Shown here one piece after another: positions 15,814 to 24,977 of a stretch of 64,000 nucleotides of DNA. A program made the translations under genes and the position numbers. Source of the stretch: Alkalilimnicola ehrlichii (GTDB lineage Bacteria; Pseudomonadota; Gammaproteobacteria; Nitrococcales; AK92). The notes under the pieces are model-generated. The model worked only from the letters and a program-made list of their open reading frames with translations. It was not told the DNA's origin and searched no databases. The stretch is taken from positions 62,001 to 126,000 of the forward strand of contig NZ_NFZV01000007.1 in NCBI RefSeq assembly GCF_003399765.1, in the 5' to 3' direction. Numbering within the stretch: position 1 is the first letter of the stretch; the number at the start of each line of letters is the position of its first letter.

Positions 15814-18500
15814 GGTTGGGGGTGGTCGTCGCGAGGCGTTAGAACAAGGTCGAGCTGTTGCGATTCGCCCTTGACCGCCAGCGCGGCGCTTGCCGACAGC
15901 CGGCGCGAGGTATGCTCCGCCCGCAGTAGGTAGCGCCCGGGGCGGACGGACTCGACGGTGTAAAAGCCGTCGTAGGCGGTGCGCGTCTGCGCTACTAGGT
16001 TGCCTTCGCTATCCAGGAGCTGAATTGGAATGCCGGAGGCGTTTCTGCCGTCGTGCGTGGACACGAAACCTTCTACGCGACCGACCGGTACGATCGGGAG
16101 TTGCAGTTGCGCGGTGCGCGACGGCCGGAGCAGAAGCGGGGCTTCGGGTTGGACGACTTCCCAGAACGGGTTGCCGACGCTGCGCTCGTCGATGTTGACG
16201 GTGAGCGGTCGATAGGGCGCTAGCGACTGGAGGTGGACTCGACCGCCGGCATCCGTTTGCATGCGCTGGCCGCCGGCGCGGACGGTGATATCCGCTAAGG
16301 CCGGCTCCTCCGCTCGGCGTGTGCCGGAGCCGTCTTCGTCTAGAAATACCTCGGCATCGATAGCTGCGGCGGCGGTTTGCGCGCGGGCAGAGCGTATCCA
16401 GCGTTGTTGTTGCGGCGAGTGGCTAAGGCCGAAGGAGGCGGAGATGCCGGCAAAGATCTGGCCGCTATCGTCAACGCTGACATTGGTGCCGATGGCTATC
16501 TCGTGGCGCTGCCAGCTCAGGCCGGCGTTGACGCGGGAGGTGTCGTCCGCCCAACCGTGGATGTAGCCCACGCGGGCGGTGGCGGCAGGAAACGCTCTCC
16601 AGTCGGCGGTGATGCTGGCACTGGTGAAGTCGTGTTGCGGCCGCAGTTGTTGATTGAGTTCGCTGCGAATGTTGAAACGATGGCGGCGAATGCTGAGCAA
16701 GGTGCGTGTATAGGCAAGGCGATAACTGCGCTCTTCGGTGGCTGTCCGGCGGCTGTCGATTCGTTGCGATGCACGCCAGAAGCGGCTTTGCGCGGCGAGT
16801 GTGCCGAATAGCTCCGTTCGTTCGCCTTGGGTCCAGTCCTCTTGTTGTGCGCCGATGTCGATCGATGGGCGGATGCCGCCGGCGGTGGTCGGTAGCCGGC
16901 TGCGCAGCCCGATGAAGTCCTGAGCTTTTAGTTGCCCCGGCCCGCCGATGCGGGTGCGTTCGCTGTCGAAATCGGAAAAGCGGGCCGAGCGTCCGGTCAG
17001 GTTGACTTGGCCGATCTGGGTGCTGAGATCGATGCTCGCCGCTCGGCCGTCGGCGTCGTCGGCCGCCGCTTCGATGTAAGCGAAGGCCCAAGGTGCCGCC
17101 GCGCTGAGGTTGAGAGAGGTGTAATGGCGTTGTTCTTCGTCTTCGTCCTCGAGGCTGCGGAAGCTACCGCCAACGGACAGGAGGCGGTGGACGCCGTATT
17201 GGTAGTCGATGAACAGCCTGTCGTCGCTGGTGAGTTCTTGCCAGCCCCGGTCGTCGCGCGTACGGGCGGCGATGACGCGGTAATTATGCTCGCCCGGCCG
17301 AATCATGCCTGGCCCTACAATGCGTTGAAAACGCTCTTCTCGTACTTCGCCGTGCGGGCCGTAGAAGACGAGCCGGAAGCGGTTGGTGCCGAATTGCAGG
17401 GGCACGTCGATAAAGTCGTAGTGGTCGATGTCACGCGCAAAATCGATCAAGCGACCGTTGTGATAAAGCTCCACTTCCCAGCCGATGGGTAGCTCGCCAC
17501 GGAGATCGATACGGTCGAACTCGCGCGGGCGGTGCAGCGGGAAATTGGATATTTCGGCGCCTCGGGCGCGGGCCGGCCGGGCGATTAAGGCGTGCCCCGG
17601 TATGCTGATATCGCCTAGGGCATAGTGACGGGCGCGGAGCGGCCCTAATAGCACCGGGTCTGGATGGCTGCGGCCGGTGCGGGCGGTGATGTCGCGAACC
17701 GGCTCGTTGTCGCTGCCGGCGATGGCGAGCAGGGTGTCGTGCCCGAGCAGTTCGCCTCGCCCGACGACTTTATAGCGACTGGCGTAATCGGTACCGTCGT
17801 CGCCCCTTCGCAGTCGTTGCTCTACGGAGACGTCGATAAACGGCCAGTCCCACGTGCGATAGGGTAGTTCTTGCGGTGCGACGGTTGCGTCGGTTTCGGC
17901 GCTACGCGGCGGCAGCCGTGCCCAGCGGCGAGCCCGTTCCTGTCGCCGTTGTAGGGGTAGCGTCTCAAGGGGTGTGACGGTAAGTGCTTGCTCGAACGGG
18001 TCGAAATGCAGCTCGATGGGAAACCAACGCTGCACTGCGTCGGCGTGTACGTAGATGCTGCCGTCGTGCGCGCGAAGGTGCGGTTGCGCTATCGGGCTTT
18101 GTTGGCTGCCTAGGGTGACCTGACAGCGGTCGGCATCGAGCCGAAAGCGGCGCTCGGGGCTTATATACCATCCCTCGATAACATGCTCTTCCCGGCGGGA
18201 TAGGGGGAAGTGCAGGGCGGCGGTAAGCTCGTCCAGCGGCAGATAAAGCTCGTCGGCCTCGTCGACATAGAGGAATAGCGCCGGTTCCAGCAAGAGCCGG
18301 CTTTGGTCGAGCCGAACGCTCGCGATCCGCAGATGTTCTTCTGCGAAAACCTGCTCGGGTATTTGGCACTCAGCCCACGCTGTATCCTGGATCAAGAGTA
18401 GCGCAAGCAAGGTGGCGAGCAGTTGCAGGGAACGATCTACAGCGAGCCTGCGGCGCGACGTTAACTCACCATTGCAGCTCGGTTTCCGCCAGCCGCGCAT
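15810..18500 (-). CDS. Outer-membrane usher of a non-classical chaperone-usher system
   Basis: This 896-residue outer-membrane protein has a signal peptide (LLATLLALLLIQDTAWAE) and an N-terminal periplasmic domain. A middle part contains the usher-like strand pattern GWEVELYHNGRLIDFARD and FGTNRFRLVFYGPHGEVREE, followed by a long beta-barrel region rich in alternating aromatic and polar residues. Near the C-terminus a carboxypeptidase-regulatory-like beta-sandwich is visible (GRVEGFVSTHDGRNASGIPI, DGFYTVESVRPGRYLLRAEH). It should secrete and assemble the DUF4402 subunits. The start lies inside the end of the chaperone gene (35-bp overlap) and the stop overlaps the next subunit, so the three are tightly coupled. 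Confidence 0.8.
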   Translation of the reverse strand: MRGWRKPSCNGELTSRRRLAVDRSLQLLATLLALLLIQDTAWAECQIPEQVFAEEHLRIASVRLDQSRLLLEPALFLYVDEADELYLPLDELTAALHFPLSRREEHVIEGWYISPERRFRLDADRCQVTLGSQQSPIAQPHLRAHDGSIYVHADAVQRWFPIELHFDPFEQALTVTPLETLPLQRRQERARRWARLPPRSAETDATVAPQELPYRTWDWPFIDVSVEQRLRRGDDGTDYASRYKVVGRGELLGHDTLLAIAGSDNEPVRDITARTGRSHPDPVLLGPLRARHYALGDISIPGHALIARPARARGAEISNFPLHRPREFDRIDLRGELPIGWEVELYHNGRLIDFARDIDHYDFIDVPLQFGTNRFRLVFYGPHGEVREERFQRIVGPGMIRPGEHNYRVIAARTRDDRGWQELTSDDRLFIDYQYGVHRLLSVGGSFRSLEDEDEEQRHYTSLNLSAAAPWAFAYIEAAADDADGRAASIDLSTQIGQVNLTGRSARFSDFDSERTRIGGPGQLKAQDFIGLRSRLPTTAGGIRPSIDIGAQQEDWTQGERTELFGTLAAQSRFWRASQRIDSRRTATEERSYRLAYTRTLLSIRRHRFNIRSELNQQLRPQHDFTSASITADWRAFPAATARVGYIHGWADDTSRVNAGLSWQRHEIAIGTNVSVDDSGQIFAGISASFGLSHSPQQQRWIRSARAQTAAAAIDAEVFLDEDGSGTRRAEEPALADITVRAGGQRMQTDAGGRVHLQSLAPYRPLTVNIDERSVGNPFWEVVQPEAPLLLRPSRTAQLQLPIVPVGRVEGFVSTHDGRNASGIPIQLLDSEGNLVAQTRTAYDGFYTVESVRPGRYLLRAEHTSRRLSASAALAVKGESQQLDLVLTPRDDHPQP

Positions 18501-19365
18501 GTCGGCCCTCCTGAGCGTTATACTCGACGCGGAGCCGACCGGAGGGGCGCGAATCCGGAGGGATATTGAGCGGAATCGTTATCTGTCTCGCTTCGAGCGG
18601 CGGATAAACCGCCAAGCCCCGCCGCAGGCCGACGCGTTCCTCGTGGCCGTCTTCGGGTTGAAAGTACACTGCTATGTCGCCGAACAGCGAGCGATCGCCC
18701 TGACGTTGCAGGGTGAATGTCGCTTGCGGGCGGTCGCCGTCGGTGTGTAGGTGGAGGTCGGTGATGTTGGCTGTTGCGGCAAGTTCCCCTATTCGAATAA
18801 CGACAGGAATCGAGATGCCGAATACGGGGTGGAGTCGAATGTCCAGCCCGGACGGGTTGTTCTCGCCAACATTGAGGTCAACGGGTTCGTTGCCCGAAGG
18901 TTCGATCTGAAATAGCAGGTGCGAGCGATATTCGCCGTCTGGGGTATCGGCGGCGGTGCGGGCGATGCGCACTGTCTGGCTGCCGCCGGGGGGAAGTCGC
19001 ACCCGCCGGGGCGAGTAGCGTAAGAGCTGGTCGGCAAAGAACTGCTCGTGGCCGGATGTGGGGGCGATCAGACGCCCCTCCGGCGTCATTTGCCGGTTAA
19101 CCAGCGATATTCTTACTGTCATGGGCTCTTGCGAGCGATTCGCTAAGGTTACCTGAGCGTGCGTTTGCTCGCCTTCGAGCACCAGGCGTTTAGGCGTTAC
19201 CAACAGGCCCGCTGTCGCAGGCATGCCGATGAGTCCGGCCAGTATGAGTATGAGCCCAAGGCAGTATACCCGCCGGCGGCGAGGTGGGCGCGTGAGTTTT
19301 CGAGTGCCAGACGACCATGCCCCACCTGCACCGAGAAAACTCGGAACAGCGATATTCTTTTTCAT
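18466..19365 (-). CDS. Periplasmic PapD-like chaperone of the DUF4402 fimbrial operon
   Basis: This 299-residue protein has an unusually long, basic N-terminus before a hydrophobic export signal (LGLILILAGLIGMPATAG). Two immunoglobulin-like domains follow. The first has LLVTPKRLVLEGEQTHAQVT and LANRSQEPMTVRISLVNRQM, the opening strands of fimbrial chaperones. PPGGSQTVRIAR and PDGEYRSHLLFQI mark the later strands that would complete incoming subunits. It lies between the first subunit and the usher. The internal start after the basic tail could be used instead, but GGGATAAC before the ATG at 19365 is an acceptable ribosome site. Confidence 0.8.
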   Translation of the reverse strand: MKKNIAVPSFLGAGGAWSSGTRKLTRPPRRRRVYCLGLILILAGLIGMPATAGLLVTPKRLVLEGEQTHAQVTLANRSQEPMTVRISLVNRQMTPEGRLIAPTSGHEQFFADQLLRYSPRRVRLPPGGSQTVRIARTAADTPDGEYRSHLLFQIEPSGNEPVDLNVGENNPSGLDIRLHPVFGISIPVVIRIGELAATANITDLHLHTDGDRPQATFTLQRQGDRSLFGDIAVYFQPEDGHEERVGLRRGLAVYPPLEARQITIPLNIPPDSRPSGRLRVEYNAQEGRHARLAETELQW

Positions 19366-19400
19366 AGTTATCCCGCATTAGCTACGGTTGGAGAGCGCAG

Positions 19401-19427
19401 AACACCGCCGCCGGAAGCGGCGGTGTT
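19401..19427 (-). terminator. Intercistronic hairpin after the first fimbrial subunit
   Basis: AACACCGCCGC (19401-19411) and GCGGCGGTGTT (19417-19427) form a perfect 11-bp stem between the first DUF4402 gene and the chaperone gene. Such a hairpin directly after the major subunit gene commonly makes the upstream message more stable or partly ends transcription. Either would give more subunit than chaperone and usher. No U-tract follows on the coding strand. Confidence 0.5.
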
Positions 19428-19438
19428 GGTTGTTGTTA

Positions 19439-19960
19439 TTACTCGTAAGCGACCGTTACGTCGAAGGTGCCTTCATAGGTACCTGTTGCCTGGTTGGCGG
19501 CAACGTTCAGCGTTGCGCCGACTTCGAAGCTCTCTTCGCCTTCGGTATCCAGCGTTTCCGTGGCATTGTGTGTGAAGTCGTTGATAGCCATCGACTCGGG
19601 GTCGGTGACGTGATCGATCGTGACGTCTTCCTCGAAGGTAATGGTGTAGGCGTATTCAGGTTCGCCCTCAACGTGGAATGTCGGTACGGCAGGCGTTCCT
19701 TCGCAGAAGAAAACGCCGCAGGTTCGTGTGCCGTCGGGAGCTATCGTGACGGTACCGCCAACGCTGTCTTGGGCAATGCGGGCGAAATCGAGGGTGTCGT
19801 CGACGTCGTCTACTTCAATGGTTAAGGCGGTAAAGATCTCGGCGGCCGTGTTGGCCGTGGCCGAGTCTTCCGCCGAGCTTATGGCGGGCACTAATAACAG
19901 TGCGGCAGGTAGGGCAAGGGCGGCGCTTGGTCGGCGAAAAAAACGTTTCCTGTCGATCAT
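19439..19960 (-). CDS. DUF4402 fimbrial-type subunit, first gene of the operon
   Basis: This protein of 173 residues (from the chosen start MIDRKRFFRRP) has a signal peptide ending near ISSAE and a DUF4402 domain. It is strongly acidic. It shares TRTCGVFFCEG, INDFTHNATETLDTEGEE and the C-terminal FEVGATLNVAANQATGTYEG with the distal subunit, and ends in VAYE. GAGGG eight bases before the ATG at 19960 decided the start; upstream ATG codons up to 20050 lack a ribosome site. The position ahead of a stabilising hairpin suggests that this is the major subunit. Confidence 0.8.
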   Translation of the reverse strand: MIDRKRFFRRPSAALALPAALLLVPAISSAEDSATANTAAEIFTALTIEVDDVDDTLDFARIAQDSVGGTVTIAPDGTRTCGVFFCEGTPAVPTFHVEGEPEYAYTITFEEDVTIDHVTDPESMAINDFTHNATETLDTEGEESFEVGATLNVAANQATGTYEGTFDVTVAYE

Positions 19961-20447
19961 AATGCGGTCCCTCATCATGAAGTGAATATTAACGGTGTCA
20001 CCGATGGCGCGGGGTAGGGGAACGGCATCGCTCGATCGGCACTGCCGCAAGCGTCGATTGCGCCATAGGGTTTATTAGCTTGGTTTTACGTTGAGGCGCG
20101 GCCCCGAACTCGTTTCCCCAACGATCTCGTAGGACGGTCGAAGCTAAGTAAGCTGCGATCGCCGGAGGCCGGGAGGGCTCGTGGCCTTCGACGATCCTGC
20201 TCAAACCGTGCGGATAAGCCTTGAAACGAGGGAAAGATTCGGTGCCCTTAGTTAGATAGGGTGAGGTTGATCTTTTTCAACATCTTCGGCCGGCAGGTTT
20301 TCTTCTGCCGCTAGGGCATTCTTCCTAATCCCTTGGTTGGGGGCCGTCGTTGAGGTGGTGCTTGCGAGGTGAACCGCCGCCTTAACGATGGGCAAGAAGA
20401 CCAGGTAGCGGTTGCCGCGCGGCTGGTGTTGGCACATCGTTCGGAGC
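19961..20447. other. Intergenic stretch upstream of the fimbrial operon
   Basis: These 490 bases lie between the CocE-type gene and the first fimbrial gene and must contain the fimbrial promoter, reading leftwards. A small minus-strand frame (MCQHQPRGNRYL..., ending at 20252) is open but lacks a ribosome site, so I do not call it. No repeat or clear operator was seen. Confidence 0.4.
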
Positions 20448-22477
20448 TTATAGATAGTCGCGAGGTATGGTGCGCTCCCAGTTTTCCGAGTAGACGCGGC
20501 GATCCTGCTCGTAGGCGTCGAGCTGGGCATGGATGTGGAAATCTTGGGTTGTGCAGGTGAGTACGGTGCGGGTAATCACCTCGATCGACCAATCGCCGCG
20601 TCGGAAGCTGCGCTCGGTGTAGGTCTCGCCGCGCGGGGAGGTGAAGTCGCCGCCGCGGAAGGTGTACCACTCGTAGGTGCTGCGTCGGATTTCCGTGTCG
20701 GTTTCTTGGATACGGAAGGCGCCTTGGTCGTTGACGACTTCCAGTGTGGATTCGTCCTTCGCCAAGTCGCGAATCAAGCGCCAATTGTGTTCTCCCGGTT
20801 CGAGCAGTTGGATATCTAGCGGCGGCGCGCCTTCGGGTTCGCCGAACTCGGAGAGTTGCTTATCTTCAGGTCGCGGCTTACGGACGGGTAAAATCAATGT
20901 GCTGCTTCCGGTCATGACGGATAGCGTTACCGGTTCCGGTGGCGGCCAGGCCAGCGGCCAGTATGAGGTGGATACGGAAAGCCGTAGCCGGTGCCCTGCG
21001 GGAAAGCTCTGGGCAATCCCATTAAGGCGCACTCCGACGGTGTAGCGGCGGTCTGGTTGCAGTGGTTTGGGGTGTTCGTTGCTGTCCCGGTGGGTTAGGT
21101 TGAGTAGGCCGTAGGTGACGCGGGTCGCTTTCCCGTCGGGGGCGACGTCGGATAAGCGGACGGCTACCATGCCCAGCGGCTTGTCGGCGGTCAGCTCCAG
21201 TTGTACCTGTGGCGCGCGAAAATTTCTAGCGATTCCGTTAAAGGCTCGCTATCGAAAATTAGCGCTCCGCCATCTTCTTCCCGTTGATCGTGCGGTAGAT
21301 CGGGAGTGGCGGCGTACGAGCACCACTTGCCGGCGAACATGCCGACGCTGAGCGGGGATTGCACGGCAAGTGCGCGGTGTTCCACGGCTTCTTTGACGCT
21401 GCTGGCGATGCAGTTGGGCCCCAGTCGGTAGTGCGTTTCCTTAATGTTAGGCGAGGGCCAGCACGGCTCGGCAATCCAGCGACCGGGCCGGGCTTCGTAG
21501 GATGTGTCCGGCGGTACGCTATCTTGCATCCATACCCGGAGCATCGGCTCGTCCATAATGCCGGTGTCGCGCTCTTTTAACCAGTAGTCCCACCAGCGTA
21601 CCGCTTCTTGCAAAAAGCCGATGGCAGGCCCGGGCACACCGGCGTGGGGATACTTATGGCCCCAGGGGCCAATGAGACCTTTGCGGGGTACGTCCAGGTG
21701 TTGGAGTAGACGGAAAATGGCGTTGGTGTAGCCGTCCGCCCAACCGCCGACGGCCAGCACCGGGCATTGAATGGCTTGGTAATTCTCGCAAACCGAGCCT
21801 GGTTTCCAGTAATCGTCGCGGCGTTGGTGTTCGAGCCAGGTTTCGAGCCAAAGCCCGCTGCCGCGTAATCGTTCGAACCACATGCTGCGCCAGCGCTCGC
21901 CGACGATTGCCGGGTCCGGCGGCAGGCTGTTGAAGGCGAACATAACGGTGGCCTCGGAGAGATTGTCGCCAAGTAAGCAACCGCCCATGTAATGCATGTT
22001 GTCGGCATAAAGATCGTCGGTCGAGCAGGCACTGATGATGGCTTTCAGTGCCGGCGGGCGGCGGGCGGCGACCTGTAGGCTGTTAAAGCCGCCCCAGGAG
22101 ATGCCCATCATGCCGACGTTACCGTTGCACCACGGTTGCTCGGTGATCCAGGCGATCGCTTCGACGGCGTCGTCTTGCTCTTGGCGGGTGTATTCGTCGG
22201 TGACGATGCCGTCCGAGTCCCCGCTGCCGCGCATGTCCAGACGGATGCAGGCGTACCCGTGGCCGGCGAGATAGGCGTGATTGGTTGCATCGCGCCCGCG
22301 CGTAATGTCGCGTTTACGGTATGGGATGTATTCTAGTATGGCAGGCACCGGCTCTTGCTCGGCAGCCTCCGGTAGCCAAATGCGTGCGGCCAAGCGCGCA
22401 CCGTCGCTCATCGTAATGAAAATATTCTCGATCTCGCGGACCGAGTAGGGTAACGAGGTTACTTCTCGCATGCTCAC
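20448..22477 (-). CDS. CocE/NonD-type X-Pro dipeptidyl-peptidase family hydrolase (S15), frameshifted in this sequence
   Basis: This alpha/beta-hydrolase of the S15/CocE family cleaves esters or amides, including X-Pro peptides and acylated antibiotics. The catalytic Ser lies in MGISWGGFNS, the acid in GGWADGYTNA and the His in GPWGHKYPHAG. The C-terminal half is the jelly-roll X-Pro C domain. The frame breaks near 21211-21220. Restoring one base turns LEIFARHRYNWS-stop into LEIFGAPQVQLELTADKPLG and joins the two parts into 676 residues, normal for the family. The start at 22477 is 15 bp after the ATP-grasp gene, so the two form an operon. There is no signal peptide, so it acts in the cytoplasm. 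Confidence 0.85.
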
Positions 22478-22492
22478 CCCCTAAGCAAGCGT

Positions 22493-23796
22493 TTACTGTC
22501 CGCTTGTTTGGGTTTTCTGTATCGGCTCGAACTCGAAGTGCATGGCGTCAACGCAGGCTTCGAACTTACGTTGCAGTTGTTCGGGGCTATCGGCTCCCAG
22601 AAAGAGGATGCCGAGGACGTAGCGGTAGCTGTCCTGATTGGGCAACTCCGATAAGCGAGTGCCGGGGCTTACATCGAGCTCGATGTGTGTGTCGGGGAAG
22701 CGTTGCTCTATTCTGGCCAGCTCTTGTGTGCTTGGAATACGGCGCACGATGCCGTCTTCGTAGTGGGGAATCATATACTTAGCCGCTATTCGGTACTTGC
22801 CCTTACGGTACGGTATGGTCGGCCGGAGGCCTTGGGCGATATCAATGGCGATTTCGTGGTTGGACATACCGTCCACTTTGTAGAAGAGGTCGCTGTGCGA
22901 TTGCGAAATACGGTTATTGACCTCGATTAGCCAGAGTTTGTCGCGTTCCTGATCCCACATGAACTCGGCGTTAAAGCAGCCGTTATCGAAGCCGATATGG
23001 CGCAGGAAGCGCTCGGTGGCGTTGATCATTCGCTGTTGTATTTTTCGGGAAACGTCGAGGGGTACTGATAGCGCGAGAAGCTCTTACCGTGGCGGTCTTT
23101 GGGCATGTCGATGACACCGTGCACCTTGTACTCGCCTTGAAACACGGCTCCTTCGGGTGCGGCTTGTATACCTGAGATGATCTCCTCGGCGATACAGCTG
23201 ATACCGGTCGCTGCCCGAATATCGCTCGGTAGATCGACCATATGTAAAACTTCATCGAAGGCACTGCCTATTTTTGTAATGCCTTCACATATTTCTGCCT
23301 GCGCCTGTCTGAACTCCCCCTCGTTGTTAATCTTGAATCCGAGCTGTGAAGCGAAGGACTTAACGGGCTTGATCCAAAAAGGAAACTCAAGCTCGATTTT
23401 GTTTACGGCTTGGTTGTCGAACGGGTCGAATAAGAAGAACCGGGGAACGCACTCGGGGATGACGCGTTGTTGCTCGACACGGCTCCAGTATTTGTGTTCG
23501 CACTTGAGCACGCTTTCCAGCGAAGGCGAAGGTATGCCGTACTCGCGGCAAAGAATGGGGCCGAGTACGCTGGTGGGAAAATCCCAGTGCGCAATGATGG
23601 CGTCGACGGAGCCGGGAAAGTTTTGTAACTCCCGCCGGGCTTGGTTAAGTAAGTCTTGGAAAGAGAAGTCTTGGGGTTTGACCACCGTGTCAAAGCCGAG
23701 TAATCCGTGGAAGGCATAGCGGTCGGCGTTATGGATGGTTGCCAGTTTTTGCCGCTGAAAGTCATCCAGCCCAATGATAAAAACGTTTTTTGTCAC
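22493..23796 (-). CDS. ATP-grasp ligase-type enzyme of unknown substrate, frameshifted in this sequence
   Basis: This is an ATP-grasp protein of 434 residues after repair. The N-terminal part reads MTKNVFIIGLDDFQRQKL and LCREYGIPSPSLESVLKCEHKYW, a pre-ATP-grasp domain followed by the first nucleotide-binding lobe. FPFWIKPVKSFASQLG contains the lysine expected to bind ATP phosphates. LWLIEVNNRISQSHSDLF carries the metal-binding Glu and Asn. The frame breaks at an A5 run (T5 at 23041-23045). One extra A gives FPEKIQQRMINATERF. Members of this superfamily ligate a carboxylate to an amine or thiol. Cotranscription with the CocE-type hydrolase suggests that both act on the same amide or ester. Confidence 0.75.
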
Positions 23797-24121
23797 TGCG
23801 TCCTCGCTTGCATGCCGGGTATATCCCTAACCCGCCGACGCCGACGGGCTGCTGAGAAACGGCAGCGACGACCTTTCGCCGTCATCGTGCCGTTCTCGGC
23901 AGCCTGTTGGCATGCAGAGGTATTAGCAAACCATTAATAGCTTGTGTTACTTATGTTGGGCTACTGCCCGCGCATGGCAAACTAAGAGCCTCTGCAACGC
24001 GACGAAGCGTGCTTCGCCGCGTTGTTTTACTTCTCCGCAAGGGCCGGTGGCAGATGCGTAATAACAAACACTTAAGTTTTGTGGCGCCTGTTGCCCACTT
24101 TTTACGAGCGTTAAAACAAAC
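23797..24121. other. Divergent intergenic region with two hairpins
   Basis: This 325-bp stretch separates the leftward ATP-grasp operon from the rightward membrane-protein gene. It contains an imperfect 24-bp stem-loop at 23847-23904 (GGCTGC...GCAGCC arms) and a terminator-like hairpin at 23994-24028, listed separately. No coding frame is convincing here. Confidence 0.5.
23994..24028 (+). terminator. Terminator-like hairpin in the leader of the 24.1-kb gene
   Basis: CAACGCGACGAAGC pairs with GCTTCGCCGCGTTG (one mismatch) around a two-base loop and is followed by TTTTAC. It has the shape of an intrinsic terminator on the plus strand, but no plus-strand gene lies upstream. It may end stray transcription or act as an attenuator in the leader of the downstream gene. 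Confidence 0.4.
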
Positions 24122-24904
24122 ATGTTGAAGATACTCGCCGGCCTTTTTGGAGTTTATGCGGTTTACGCTTTCTGGGCGGCCTTGCAATCTCAAAGTAGTT
24201 GGCTCGTGTTCGCAGGCGGGTTGTCGTTGGTCGCTGCCGTAGGGCTTGCTTGGCGTCAGGTGTGGGCGCGGGAGGCGGTTATGGCAGTGGCGGCGATTAC
24301 GGTATACGGTTGGATTTTAACTGGCTATCAGGTAGCGAAAATTATCGACCAATATCAGGTTGATATGACTTGGCGGGAAGCGTTTATTTCTCCTTGGCTG
24401 CTGATTCCGGTTATGCAGTTCGTTGCCGTGATTTTGGTATATCGAGCGCGCAAGCAAGGGCAATTGAACCGGTCGGGCGACGTGAGCCGTGTGCTCGGTA
24501 AAATTCCTCGCGTTGCGCTGGGAACATTGCTCGCCCCGATGCTTTCTTCCGCGTTGCTGGCTGTGTGGGTCGCCGTGTCGCAGGGCAACGGTTTAGGCGC
24601 TCTTGAGCTGATATTCATTGGCGCTTTTCTTGTCGTTACGTATATCGGTACTGTCATTATTGGGTTGCCCGTTCATTACATGCTTGCCGAGCGTCGGCGG
24701 ACTTCGCCTTTCTGGTATCTGGGGGCCGGTTTGCTAGGTGGGAGCGCGATGGGGCTGTGGTTAGAGTTCGTTAATCCCGGTTTTAGCGTGTTGGGTATGG
24801 TCAGCGGTTTGGTGACCGCGGCGGCGTTTTGGTTGGTTGTTATATGGCGGTCGCCAGCCTACCTGATGCAGAAGGCGGCGGGGGCGGATTTTACTGGGTC
24901 TTAA
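24122..24904 (+). CDS. Multi-pass inner-membrane protein of unknown function
   Basis: This 260-residue protein has about seven hydrophobic segments (for example ILAGLFGVYAVYAFWAAL, LLIPVMQFVAVILVYRA, LLAPMLSSALLAVWVAV, LVVTYIGTVIIGLPVHYML). The phrase VHYMLAERRRTSPFWYLGAG recalls small proteobacterial membrane proteins of unknown role. I cannot assign a function. The ribosome site before the ATG is weak. The gene is monocistronic, with a hairpin-containing leader upstream and a long inverted-repeat element downstream. Confidence 0.6.
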   Translation: MLKILAGLFGVYAVYAFWAALQSQSSWLVFAGGLSLVAAVGLAWRQVWAREAVMAVAAITVYGWILTGYQVAKIIDQYQVDMTWREAFISPWLLIPVMQFVAVILVYRARKQGQLNRSGDVSRVLGKIPRVALGTLLAPMLSSALLAVWVAVSQGNGLGALELIFIGAFLVVTYIGTVIIGLPVHYMLAERRRTSPFWYLGAGLLGGSAMGLWLEFVNPGFSVLGMVSGLVTAAAFWLVVIWRSPAYLMQKAAGADFTGS

Positions 24905-24977
24905 CTAGTTGTTTGGGGAGGTTTGGTGGGGGCGTTTTGTTGTTTGTTGTGGTTAGTTTCTGGTGTTGGTGGTTTGG

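Noticed and set aside
20252-20530. Small minus-strand gene between the CocE-type gene and the fimbrial operon
   Set aside because: The frame is open but has no ribosome-binding site, overlaps the end of the CocE-type gene in its longer form, and shows no recognisable domain.
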